A stretch of DNA of 64,000 nt from Sphagnum compactum (taxonomy: Eukaryota > Bryophyta > Sphagnopsida > Sphagnales). The stretch is taken from the NCBI GenBank assembly GCA_965153455.1, contig OZ234494.1:7130001-7194000 (forward strand), written 5' to 3'. This document shows, one piece after another, positions 39,401 through 50,909 of the stretch. The notes beneath the pieces were generated by a model. The model was not told where the DNA came from and ran no database searches. It saw nothing but the letters and a program-made list of their open reading frames with translations. A program made the position numbers and the translations under genes. How positions within the stretch are numbered: position 1 is the stretch's first letter; the number at the start of each line of letters is the position of its first letter.

Positions 39401-40720
39401 ATCTATGAAGCAAGGTAATTTGTTTGTTTTGTTTTGTACCGATGATGAGATCCACCAAACCCGGATGCTTCAGATTGTGTTCTTGGTCTCTTTGGAAAGC
39501 TCTCGAGGAGGAGGGGGTGCCTTGGCTTGGTTTCATGACCCTTGGGTAACAGCTGAGGCTGGGGCATTCTCTAAATAACAGGCCCTTGAGGCTGAAGGCA
39601 TAGGACCTGTTAGTCAAGAACGCCTCAGCCTGACGGCATTGCATGGTGTAAAAATTGATACAAAGGGAGGGAGGGAGGGAGGCACAACCCATGGTCAAAA
39701 TGCGGGGAAGCGCTTTTGATTCCTTTTCTTCAAATGAGAAAGGGCTATTTACTACAATTCAATAAATAATAACGATGTGCACCGGGAGTCATTTAAGTTA
39801 GTGTAGAATTCGTTGTAGCTTTGAAGATAAACGTTTTGAAGTTAAACTAATTAACTTAATATCCAATTTCATTCCATAAACGGGCACTCAATGCTAACAT
39901 ATCATTTGTTTCAACCACCAAGTCCAATTGTCAGACCATTTTAATTTGGTTAAAAGTTAAAACCTTCATCATACTTTTTGACAACTCTGCTTGACCAAAG
40001 ATATTAAGTTTGTGTAATTCAACCCCTGAGGTAACATGCCCTATCTGATCACACATGTGTAAATAATTCATCAAGCTTAGCATTATAACGATGGATACGA
40101 CACTAAATTTTTTTATGGAATGCATCTTAGAAATTTAGTATTAGAATTTGTTTCCTCTAATGCTTCCAAGCTGTGCCTCCGATTACATTGCCCACAGTTA
40201 CTTTCTCAAATTTCCATACAAACTGCGGGTCATCAATCAACTCCATAAACACTTGTTATTATCTTTTGAATTTGATACCAGGTTTTCTAATCCTTTTTAC
40301 ATATGTGGATAGCACATGATATTTGTCACTCTTATCAATGCCTATCCAAGTGATAATATTTGGATTTTGTTAACGCCTACTACTTGGCAATTACAATAAT
40401 GGGTGCTCAAATCTTCATCATCAATACATTAATATTCCCAAGAGTAATAAAATTTAATAATATTTTTTCATGAATTTCATGCTTGTTGGCTCCATAATAA
40501 AAGCAAGATTCGTAATGAAACATCGATAAAATTGTGCCATCTCATTAAAAATTTGAATATGTTTATACTAGGATTCATGGCTTAAGTTCCTACCACAAAC
40601 ACATTGGGTACTATTGTTGTAATGTTTGGAAGAATAGGTTGATGAACATTCATCATCCCTTCCCTCAATAATTGCCTTAGTCTATCATCAACAAATGGGC
40701 AACGATTGAACACGTTTTAC
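39401..40720. other. spacer, no gene seen
   Basis: A GGGA simple repeat sits at 39665-39682. The frame at 39399-39698 (-) has no domain. From about 39.75 kb the sequence is AT-rich. Confidence 0.5.
39665..39682. repeat. (GGGA)n microsatellite
   Basis: Four tandem GGGA units plus a partial one. Confidence 0.85.
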
Positions 40721-40729
40721 TTGTTGATA

Positions 40730-41450
40730 GTATGAACAGGTTACAGTTCCAACACCCTGGTTTCCTCCTAAAACCGGTCTATGGTGTGGTACTTATGATC
40801 TTTCACCTTGACCAGGTGTTGATATCGCTAGCCAGGTGCCTTGTTGGTATGTGGTTTTTTGCCAAACAATTGTTGCTCTTGTTCAGGGTTCAACAGGTTC
40901 TAGATTTGGTATGGAAACTGATTGAATTGAAGGTCTTCGGTCAATGTGACGAAGTTGCTCCAACTTGTTGAGCAGTTGAAGTCGTTCGACATTCGAATTA
41001 GTGGGTACCAAATTGAGGTTGGCAATTAATGGTTGGTTTTGAAAACTAACAACTGTTGCAATTGGTGTAGGTGCACTGGTTCTGGGTAAATAATAACTTG
41101 GGGTTGCAGATTGCCATGGTTGTTTTGCTAAGATAACTTCATCAAACAACCGAATTGTCATCATGATGAACACGTTTCATTGCCCGTGGTTGGGTTGATG
41201 TATGTGGTGTTACTTGATGAATTGTTGAGAATGTAGCTGGGTTTTTCTACACAACCGTTTTGGCTACATTTTGATGTTGCTCATTGGCTTCCCCCTTTGT
41301 GTTGCATCCGTGTTTGGTGCATTCACATGTTTGTTTCCCATAAGTTGCACTTGTTATTCATCTTGCTCTTGTGCAGGTTTTGGAACAGGCTGATGTGTAA
41401 CATGTTTTAGTTGTTTATTAAAACTTGTAGTAAACATTCTTGACATTTTT
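40730..41450 (-). pseudogene. decayed coding remnant, Gln/Pro/Thr-rich
   Basis: Less AT-rich than its surroundings. On the minus strand coherent peptide pieces follow one another in different frames and across stops: MSRMFTTSFNKQLKHV with QPVPKPAQEQDE and a stop, QVQLMGNKHVNAPNTDATQ, NPATFSTIHQVTPHTSTQ, then the frame 41173-40883 with PSYYLPRTSAPTPIATV and LLNKLEQLRHIDRRPS. Low-complexity, Asn/Gln/Thr/Pro-rich protein of this kind occurs in N-terminal regions of regulators and in transposon proteins. I cannot name it. The need to change frame several times argues for a pseudogene. Confidence 0.4.
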
Positions 41451-42769
41451 TTAAATCAATCAGTTTTAGGAAAAACTTTACATTATTTTTTAACATAAAA
41501 CTAAAATGACCCCTCCCAACAATGAAGAATTTGTAGAAAATTTCTTTTATAGTTTGGGTGTTAATCTCCATCAAAAAATTTACATTAACCTCACCCTATC
41601 TCTTAATGTTTTCAAACTAAATCAGAAAACAAAAATTCGAATCCTAAAATTGACACAAAACAAATAAACTTAATACAAACCAGATTTTCAAATAAATTTG
41701 CTACTTAAATCTCATCTACTAAAATCAATAATTCTAACCAAAAATTCTAAGCATGATGGTTTTTTAATTTTAATCCACTACGTGGTGACCAAATGTTAAC
41801 TGGTTTTTTTATTCCTAGTAAGTTTTTAACTTCTAAGTCTTTTGACAACATGTTCCTAAAACAACAATAGGTACATTAATACTAAAATTCTAACTTTTTC
41901 TACGACTCCTATACTTAACATGTAGTCAAATTGCACAAAGCTTCAAGAAAATCTTGCTAAAACAAAATATGTTTTCATGTTTCCAAGTGAAGAAGAAATA
42001 CATCAAAAAATCTCCCTGAACAAGTTTGTCCTCTTAGTCTTTATACTAACTAATTCAAAATTCAAACAATTATATCAGACCATTAAACATTCATTAATTA
42101 ATACTAAGCTAACAATCCAAAATTTTAAAAAGTTACACCCTATCTAACCACCTATTCCACTACCTATTCTACTAACTACATGTCGAGTACCAACAAGTCA
42201 ACTTGTCTACTCACCCAATGTAATGTTCCCTATCTCTTTTTGTAACCAATTAGATCAATGCCACAAATTAGGTTAATATAATATGTTGGTTGGACCCCCT
42301 GATAAGTATAACAACTTTTCCTAACCTATAATTTGGGTAACACCCAACTCAAAAGAGAGCCAAAGTTGCCTTCGATTATGAGTAAGTCGGATATTTACGT
42401 TGTTTGTCTTATTTGTTGCTAATGTGAAAGTTCATATTGTTGCTAATGTTCTCTTTAATGAACTCCCTTTACAGAAATATCTGTTGGAATGGGTTGGCCA
42501 CAATTCCCTTTTATGCGCGAAGTGATTTTTTCCCTAGCCCCCCCTCAAGCCAATCATTATCTAGTTATGCAAAAAACATGGCTAGACTAATGGCTTCGCT
42601 AGCCTCTCCACCTAAGTTGTTAAGCTTTCTACCAAAAACCTTTATGTGCTTCAACATATGGGGCACAAACTTTTATAGAATTATGTATTCAGAATTGATT
42701 GATCATCGAGATTATTATTGGGTGTCCACATGATAGATTACCTCATTGTTTCAAGAGTAGGCCTCACGA
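41451..42769. other. AT-rich spacer, no gene seen
   Basis: Short frames only. The frame at 42437-42733 (+) has no recognisable pattern. Confidence 0.5.
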
Positions 42770-42972
42770 GATTCTTTATTGTCAAAGAATATTTTGCCAC
42801 ATAGGATTGTGTTAAAGAATGTTTTATCATGTATGATTTTGTTAAAGAATATTCTACCACAATATGGATGGATATGTCAAAAAATATTCTAATGACATGT
42901 GAAGAATATGCTTTAAAATATTCTTTTTGCTCATGCTCATAGTCACACACTCACGAAAAAATAACATCCTTG
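42770..42972. repeat. dispersed repeat, copy 3, with internal tandem units
   Basis: Contains the words of the copies at 31790 and 32620 (ATATGTCAAAAAATATTC, TTTGCTCATGCTCAT, AAATAACATCC). Three about 30-bp units beginning GT(C/T)AAAGAAT(A/G)TT lie at 42780-42860. Confidence 0.5.
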
Positions 42973-42982
42973 GCTATAGTCC

Positions 42983-45327
42983 ATGGAGATTATTAAGGCA
43001 GAAAGAGATTTGTTAGAGCAAACTTAGGAGGAGGATTAGAAGTACTTGGCCTTAAAGAAGCAAGCGAATGAATTTGAAGCAAAATCTACAACATTACAAT
43101 GAAACAATCAATAGTTTAGAGCATATTGTCAAGGAATAGGATGCAAAGATCCTAAAACTCAAACAAGAAATTTAGATTACTATGCAACTAAAAAATGAAG
43201 TAGTTTTGGTGAAGGAGGCGATTCAAGTTACATGCAATAGATCAATATAGACTTTGTAGCATGATGTCAAACATGTACAAGTAGTTGTGAACACATTGAC
43301 AACCATGGATCCTTAACTTTCTAAGCACAAACTATGGGAATATGATAGTCTTCTCATGCAAAATACTATCTTGAGAACCAAACAGAAGTCCATGAAGTTA
43401 AAAACATTTGAAATTGATGACTACTGGAATTTGGTACATGATATTCTGTAAAAAGATGTACATGGATGTTTGATGATTATTTAGAGCAAATGAAGCAAGT
43501 TATAGGAGGAAGCTAAATGCACATAAGGAAGCCTACCCATAATTTGTATATGTATCACCCTTTGTAACTCTAGAAAACAACTTTGCATCATCAAACATAG
43601 ACTAGTTTAAGGCAAGTATAAGTGGAAAAACACATGAGGTGTAGTCAATAATACTTGAAGAATTGAAAGGAGGAGCTTCCATGGAGAAAGTTATTGTGAA
43701 GCATGAAGATGTTCATGGGGTGGTAGTTATAAAAGTAATAAGAGTAATTACAATAACAACTACTTCATACATAATTGTGCATGAATATTTTGGTTTGCAA
43801 GCATAAACATTAAAAATGAAAAAATGGGTTTCTAAAATCAACTAAACATGTTTTTTCATATTATTATTTTTTGCACGTGATGTGCATCTAAAGCTTGGAA
43901 AATTTGAACCTAATGGATATAAAAAAGTAGCCAAATTATTCAATGAAAGAATCATTTCCCTTGCAACCTTTGCTTCAAAATTTTAAGACTTTATGTTTTT
44001 TTTATATAATTTTTTTGAAATCAATTGCATCATAATATGCATTCCTTTACATTCTTTTAACAAAAAAACTGTAATATGGACACTTGATTCCTTTTGAGTC
44101 GAAAGACTTAAAAGGAATTCTATACAACATCCAATAATTGTTGGATTTTTTTTTAAAGCTTGTTTTTTCAATAATATAATTGCAGGAACACAAAAATACA
44201 CATATTTATAATATACTAGACACTACAAAAATCTAATATGTGAAATGATAAAAACAACTTTGGTACTTCCAAGAGATCCCACTTTACTAGACCCCCTCAA
44301 GTAGTTGCTAGAAATCAAAACACGGGGAATATAATGGAAAAACCAAATTGACAAAACAAATGAATGGGCGGCATGGTGATGGGCAAATGTGAAGATAGAC
44401 AAAGAAAGTCTTGCATTGCCCAAACAAATTATAAACATTCCAAAGGAGGATAGGAAGACTACCACTAGGTGATGTTTACACATGCCATGGATTTCTTCCA
44501 AGAACGCACAAGTTTGAAAAAGCCAATTCCAGAACATTTCTTCACAAGCTTATTAAGTAGAGAGGATGAGAGTGGACACATAAGAATTAAGTAGAAGAAT
44601 GGCAGGCGAGAAATGGGATAGTATAGAATAAAAATTTCTATCCATTATCCATTTGTCTAAAAGTGAAAGTGACCTAGAAGAATGCAATTTGTTCCATAAG
44701 GATTACAATGAATATAATGCAACAAAGAAGTTGATTTAAAAGATGAGATCAATTGAAGCAAGGATAGATGAAGTTAGATAAGAAGATGTTAGGAGAGAGT
44801 TATAGGTTGCAAATTTTCAATGGGTGCAATTATTCTATAAATAAATAATATAATGAAAATCTTATTGAACCTTCATAGTTGCGGTGCATAACTAAGGTCC
44901 AATTGAAAGTCTAAAGTAAAGTCTAGTGCGAAGTCTTGCGACACCATTGGTATTATGAACAATAAGGAAAGTGATTGATTTCTCATGATATAACATATCA
45001 TGCAAAGACTAGGCGTGCAATGGATTAAAAATGATAATGCTTCATTTTTTCTGATTGAAGATGTGTAAAGTTGTGTAAATATGTATTCTTTATTTTTCGT
45101 GATGATACATAGAATGGTATACACAATTGAGTAAGAGTAGTAAACTACATTCCATGGAAAAAAACATAATGTATCATTTGTTGTTGACTAGAGGTTGGGC
45201 TCTCGTTGGATTCTGTAGTGCACACAATTTACTAAATTCCAATGTCTACGAATTAAGGAGACAAAAGGAGTATCAAGATTTGCACTATCCATTTAGATTG
45301 GAAGTTTTGAACATTGGAGCATTTTGA
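42983..45327 (+). pseudogene. heavily decayed coiled-coil protein gene, many C-to-T type nonsense changes
   Basis: Reading through stops gives long coherent protein. 42983 onward: MEIIKAERDLLEQT, TAG, EED, TAG, KYLALKKQANEFEAKS; after a frameshift, NETINSLEHIVKE, TAG, DAKILKLKQEI, TAG, ITMQLKNEVVLVKEAIQV, continuing to about 43800 (KTFEIDDYWNLVHDIL, ANEASYRRKLNAHKEAYP, FVYVSPFVTLENNFASS). A second block in one frame, 44365-44844, has nine stops in about 159 codons (VKIDKESLALPKQIINIPKE; LFHKDYNEYNATKKLI; KMRSIEARIDEVR). The open piece 45127-45327 (GWALVGFCSAHNLLNSNVYE) may be the next part. The first part looks like coiled coil. Nearly every stop is TAG or TAA where Gln fits, or TGA where Arg or Trp fits. 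The family is not recognised; whether the blocks belong to one gene is inferred. Confidence 0.55.
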
Positions 45328-46340
45328 AAAAGTTTATTGATAAAGTTACATAACGAACTAGATCCAAAGTCATAGGTGAATCAATTCAATGCCTAGTCGT
45401 CAACAAAATGCAATCATAAATAAGATATATTTTCCTAGTCTGTGTAAGCAAAGGATGAATGTGAATGAGCACCCTCAAAAAAATGATGATAGTGCAAAAA
45501 GGTTTGTGGTTTGAAAGTGGATATAAATATATAAAATTGATTAACACAAGAAAAATGTCTAAAGAAAAATTAAGATTCAATTACAAGCAAATAGAAGATT
45601 GGAAAAGTTGTTTTTTAATAAACTACTAAAATTGAGCTAAACAAAATATAGGATAAATGTGTCCAACAAAGAAGGGAACACAACTATTACAATTGGTTAG
45701 GATTATAACTTGTCTATGGAAACCATAAATTGATGGTATGAGGGCCACAGTGTGACATCACCTAGGATTGCACCATGAAGTATGAATGGTGAGTGGATAG
45801 AAAATAATTTTTTGTTGGGTTAATGTTCTCCAAATAATCATGGTGATTACTTAAGTTGCTTCTTTAAGAAGGTTGCTAGTTGGAAGGGAGTGGGTGCTAA
45901 ACAAAAAAAACAAATGGCATAATGGGAAAATGACAATGATATTATGAAAAATAGAACATTTAAACAAAAAGCATTTTTTGATTTTAATTTCGTTACAATA
46001 GTTTATTAATTGTAGTTAGTTAATTGCCCAAGCACGTTGTCCACGAAAACCTAACTCATGCTTTCCATGTGTTTGGATTTAATCGATAATTCCCAATTAG
46101 TGATAGAATATGTACAAGTCTTAAATGTGGGGGTAGAGAATACATGAATAATTATCCAAAGATAGTTCCAAGTAGATTTTCATTTAAGATCCCATATATG
46201 TCTCCCCATTCGTAATTTCAATAAATGGTTAATTAAGAGAATGTATTTCTATAAATTATCCAAACACTTAAATACATGTTGGATATAAGTTCAATATATT
46301 GGCCCTAAACTATATATATATATATGTATGTTGGAAATAC
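45328..46340. other. AT-rich spacer
   Basis: No coherent coding on either strand, even when reading through stops. A short AT dinucleotide run lies at 46309-46325. Confidence 0.5.
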
Positions 46341-46786
46341 ATTTAAATATAAATTGTATTTGCTATTGATCAATAATTGTTCTTGATAATTCAAGACCAA
46401 ATAGATATATGCACTAAAAAAGTTAATGTTTTTTGATAACTATAAAGACAAGATAAATGGAATTTCTATGATTGACAAACTCCGCCCCTTATGGTCAACA
46501 CCAACCATAGGGGGGAGGAAAATTTCCAATGTACTAATTGTTGATGATATAATTATTGATGGTGTAATAGTTCTAGCCCTAGGCTAGACTTTTGAATGAA
46601 AGATGAGAGTAATGTTGGTCAATTTTATGAAATGTTGAGAAATTTATGAAATCGATATGCTATTATTGGGAAATCAATGTTCTAGATTCTTGTAGATCAT
46701 AGCACTACATGCAATGGTTTTTGCCACATTAAAGCAGTGAAGAATTGATATTCTTTTACCTGAATGGATTTTCCAGTGAATAAATC
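46341..46786. repeat. tandem duplication, copy 1 (about 445 bp)
   Basis: Begins ATTTAAATATAAATTG and runs through AATTCAAGACCA, CTTATGGTCAACACC, GTTGATGATATAA and GGGAAATCAATGTTCTAGAT to TTCTTTTACCTGAA. The same words recur in the same order in copy 2. Confidence 0.8.
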
Positions 46787-47517
46787 ATTTAAATATAAAT
46801 TGGATTTGTTATTGATTAATAATTATTCTTGATAATTCAAGACCAGATAGATATATGCACTTGAAGAATTAATGTTTTTTTATAACTAGAAAGACAAGAA
46901 AAATGGAATTTGAATGATCGACAAACTCCATCCCTTATGGTTGACACTGACCATAGGGGGAAGGATAAAAACCAATGGAATAAAGAACATCACAAACTTG
47001 TTTCATACAAGGTTTAATGCTTTTCCAACACTTTAACAATGTGTTGAAGGTTAAATGTTAATTAAATGTTGATACAATCATTGATATGATGTTATGATTG
47101 CATTGTAACACATTGTGATGATCAAACATTATGTTTCAATGTCATTACAACATTATGTCAATAATTAATCAACACTTAATTAACATTTAACCTTGAACAT
47201 ATTGTTACAGTGTTATAAAGGCATAGATACATGGAGGGGGCAAGTTTGTGATGAATGAATACAAATAACATGGTGAGAATCAATGTACTAATTGTTGATG
47301 ATATAAGTATTGATGGTGTAATAATTATGGCCCTTGCATAGAATTTGAAAGAAGGATGAAAGTAATGTTGTTTGATTATATGAAATGTTGAAAATTTTAT
47401 GAAATGGATATGATATTATTGGGAAATCAATGTTCTAGATTCTTATAAACTGGAGCAATAAATGTAATGGTCTTTGGCACATAAAAGTAGTGAAAATTTG
47501 ATATTCTTTTACCTGAA
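46787..47517. repeat. tandem duplication, copy 2, interrupted by a foldback MITE
   Basis: Matches copy 1 over its whole length with substitutions, but is split between CATAGGGGG (near 46962) and CAATGTACTAATTGTTGATG (near 47283) by about 300 bp absent from copy 1. The inserted block contains the inverted-repeat element at 46988-47253. Confidence 0.8.
46988..47253. mobile_element. foldback MITE with long inverted arms
   Basis: Perfect 13-bp terminal inverted repeats CATCACAAACTTG / CAAGTTTGTGATG bound the 266-bp element. The inverted similarity continues inward almost to the centre: GGTTAAATGTTAATTAAATG on the left against its complement in CACTTAATTAACATTTAACC on the right, so the element folds into one long hairpin. 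The other tandem copy provides the empty site. CAATG occurs on both sides of the larger inserted block and may be the target duplication. No coding. The superfamily is not certain. Confidence 0.75.
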
Positions 47518-47956
47518 CTAAAAATATGTTGAAGAATGTGATAGAAACAAAGAAGTGGAATAATATTGAGAAAAGATATTTCTTGAACATAGTTTTAAAA
47601 AAAAACAAGTACCCCAATAGTTGTTTCAAACAAATCGTGGAAATTGCAAATGAAATTCTACAACAAACTCTCTATTGCCTCATAATTAATAAGCTCTAAC
47701 ACACCATTGTTGAATGTTAATGATTCATGATTTCGAAGAGGGTAAGGAGGCCAAGTGTTGAGCGATGTCCTCTCCATAATTAGGCAAGGATTTGCCCACA
47801 GGGGGGCTTGGAAAAAAGTAACTCCAAGCATACAATGGAATGGAACAAGAACAATCAAGCTGAATATACACAAGACATTAGCATCAAAATGGAGGTAGAG
47901 CATTTTAAAAAAATGCATTGAAAGATGAATAATTTCAACATACTCACAATCAAAAT

Positions 47957-48500
47957 TTATTCATGCTTTCTTCTTCGCCGAGGAATTAGGGGCTTTCGAA
48001 CAATCAAACCAAGCTCAACTTGAGGTTTAGCTTGCTCCAAAAAAGGTTTGACAACCTCTTCATAAACATCATTGTCTAGTTCCAAAACAAAAAGATCGTG
48101 GCCAATGGATTGACAAGCTTGAATGCAATTCCCTACAAATCAATTAGAACAACAAATATTAGAATAAGTAGAAAGCACAAAATATGATTTGAGCTTGAAA
48201 ACACAAGTAACTCAAACATACTAGTGGATGAGTTCATGTTGACAATAGGCGAACTAGCAAGGTAGGACAGGTCAATCAGAGCTAATGTAGACACATGCAT
48301 CTCTTGACCTCTTCGGAATGGGACACCTATGCTAGACTTTTCCATTGTCTCAAGATTAATACCATTGTAGAAGATATATATCGTCCTCTCCCAAGGAAAC
48401 ACCAACCCTCATCATTCCTTGGTGACTTTCTTGAAATTGGAAGCCACCCATCTTGCGAACAAAAAGAGTCACCCAACTTAATCTAGTTTGCAAGGTGGGG
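47957..48500 (-). pseudogene. C-terminal remnant resembling an N4/N6 DNA-methylase-like plant protein
   Basis: Two exon-like blocks on the minus strand. The first (ending at 48222, phase 1, donor GTATGT) reads NGINLETMEKSSIGVPFRRG, then VSTLALIDLSYLASSPIVNM and NSST. The second (48132-47957) begins after a TAG acceptor and reads NCIQACQSIGHDLFVLELDN, DVYEEVVKPFLEQAKPQVEL, ending in PRRRRKHE and TAA. Phases match. The pattern (VPFRR, later a small-residue STG-like turn, AC...G, then an acidic E-x-D) resembles the SAM-binding end of DNA methylase-like proteins; at the turn the expected Gly codon reads AGG (Arg). About 50 codons just upstream are open only in another frame (KLGDSFCSQDGWLPISRKSP), so at least one frameshift is present. 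Function is inferred from pattern only. Confidence 0.45.
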
Positions 48501-49429
48501 AAAGAGAAAAGTTTTTCCCAAATGACTCTCTAGAACATAGAATATGGCCATAAGAACCAAATAAATTGTTAACCTTGTATAAGGGTGGCATCGTTGACAT
48601 CATTGGCTTTTGGTTCTTCATGTTGCATAAAAGTTGGGGCCCTTACAATCATGGAAATATATGTATAATGTAAGCAACATTGCCAAACTTACATTCAAAA
48701 GTTCCTTTTGAAAACATATATGAAAATGTGCCAAGGAAGCATATATGAGCAATAATTTTATCAATGAATTTACATGAGCATGATAATTAATAGTCAACAT
48801 GTATAAGACTCATCATATTGGAATTTGTGAACCCTATGCAAATTTATCAAATTTCATAAGTTTCACAAAGGAGAAACCCAAATAGCTCTTACATGTAGAA
48901 TTGATAGTTGTTCAAACATGATAACAATCAAGAGACAATTATAATAAAATAATGACACTTACCATCATATTTAGTAACAATTGTCTCAAATATGTGTACA
49001 TCAACCAAGTTTCATCTTGGTTTTGGAATGTCCTCTAGACAACCCTCTCCTTCCATTGTAAGTGCTTCATGAGGATCACTATAATGTGTTTTTTATTATG
49101 GCACCTGCAATATGTTTTTAGCTTATAATGTGACAAACTTTGATGGAAAATCTATAGCAACATCACTAGTTGGTGAAGTTGGAGGTGTAAGTTTGCCTAC
49201 ATTGTCTACACATGAAGCTAAGCCTAGATGGCTAAAACTTATTGCACTCCACTGTGCTTTGTCTTCTATTACAACAAATGTGGAACCTGATGACCCCATC
49301 TCAGTCTACTTTAGGCCAGACATAGTGGTCCTTAAATGATGCAATACACAACAATTAAATTAGTATATAGGTCCCTTGACAAAACTAAATGGATTGTTAG
49401 GCAAAAGAATCACATGCTTACCACATGAC
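48501..49429. other. spacer or intron of the decayed minus-strand gene
   Basis: AT-rich. A plus-strand frame at 49112-49339 contains protein-like text (HEAKPRWLKLIALHCALSS) but no family is recognised; the minus strand of the same stretch has several stops. It was left uncalled. Confidence 0.4.
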
Positions 49430-50240
49430 ACAAATGACAGAGCTCAAAGGAATCATAAATGTTTATTGAAGCATTCCATTCATGATTGCAACAATTATTA
49501 ACCAAAGCATTTGATTCAACAACAAATAAATAATTTGATCCTTAGTAGAACAATCACTTCATGAGCAAAGGAATCAACTAGTTGACAAAGGATCAAGGAT
49601 ACATAAGGCATAATAGTTAATTGTTCATTAAGTAAGCACTTGGTTCATAGGCAAAGGATTAGATTCATGTGCCATGTAAAGTAGTCAATTGCTTAACTAG
49701 AAGTAATCAATTCATGGGCATAGGGATTTTGTGTTTAACCAAGCATTCAACTCATGGGTTAAAGAATTGTCCACTTATAAAAGGATTGAAGTGATTAGGC
49801 AAATAATCAATTGTTTAATTCAAACCACTGAATTCATGGACTTGGGCATTTTGTGCTTAGGAAAAACACTGACCTCATGGGATTAAGGAATCAACTACTT
49901 ATCAAAGGATAGAAATTAATGCGAAAGGTAGTAGTTGTTTAACAAAGCACTGAATTCATGGGCAACTTGGGGTTATGTGCTTAAGAAAACACTTAACTCA
50001 TGGGGTTAAGGAATCATCTACTCATTAAAGGACTAAAATCAGTGCCAAAGGAATTAATTGCTTAACAAAGCAATGAATTCATGGGCAAATGGATCTTGTG
50101 GTCAACAAAACACCCAAATCATGCAAGTAAAAGAATCATCTACTTACTAAAAGATTGAAATCAATGCCAAAGGAATCATCTACTTACCAAAGGACTAAAA
50201 TCAGTGCTAAAGGAATAAAATGTTTAACAAAACATTTGAT
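49430..50240. repeat. degenerate tandem repeat, period about 110-130 bp
   Basis: Words recur in fixed order: TTAACAAAGCA(C/A)TGAATTCATGGGCA, CTTGTG(C/G)T(T/C), AACAC, CTCATGGG(G)TTAA(G)GAATCA, CTACTTA(C/T)(C/T)AAAGGA, AAATCAGTGC(C/T)AAAGGAAT. At least five copies are readable. The copies are diverged and noncoding. Confidence 0.7.
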
Positions 50241-50909
50241 GGAAAGGAAAAGGAATAAATGAACTACTTAATTCAAGAATGAAAAAGCAACCAATTGCTT
50301 AAAATGGAAATGAATATTTGGTTACCAAATTTGTCATCTTGATTGAATAAGCAGTAAACCCTCAATGAAAGATTTTTTCATTTGAAAAAACCAATAAAGA
50401 CCCAAGACTTTTAGATAGAAAGTAACTAAGTGCCAATCACCTACGCAAATAATGGGAAATTCAGCTCTAGGAATATGAATAGGTTGAGGACCTTAAGGAG
50501 ATGAAAACAACATATACACAAACAAAACAAGCTGTAATGTATGAGTTCATCAACATTATAAATATTGAATTCACTCTATCAAAGCATTAATAGTCCAACA
50601 AAATTATAATAACTTAATTGGATGACCAAAAAGGAATGTTTTCTAAAACTTACAATAGCTTCTTTGTGTTAAACATTCTTGTTTTAAGGCTTTCTTGAGG
50701 GAGTTATGTAGGTTGTTCACACCAAACTCAGCAACTAAAGCCATCATCTATTCATTTGGTTTTCCAAAGCCCCAAGAAGCCCACCATTTTGGATGAAACA
50801 ACTCTTTACACACACAACACTTATTTTCCTCTTTGCATAACTAACCTTAATAAAAAGGGTGGTATGTATGCTTACTAGAAGCAATAGTCACATCATAAAA
50901 TGTAAATCA
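50241..50909. other. AT-rich spacer
   Basis: No coherent coding seen. Confidence 0.4.

Noticed and set aside
49112-49339. Plus-strand frame of 75 codons with protein-like text
   Set aside because: Short and isolated, with no recognised family and no neighbouring exon. Kept only as a note in the spacer entry.
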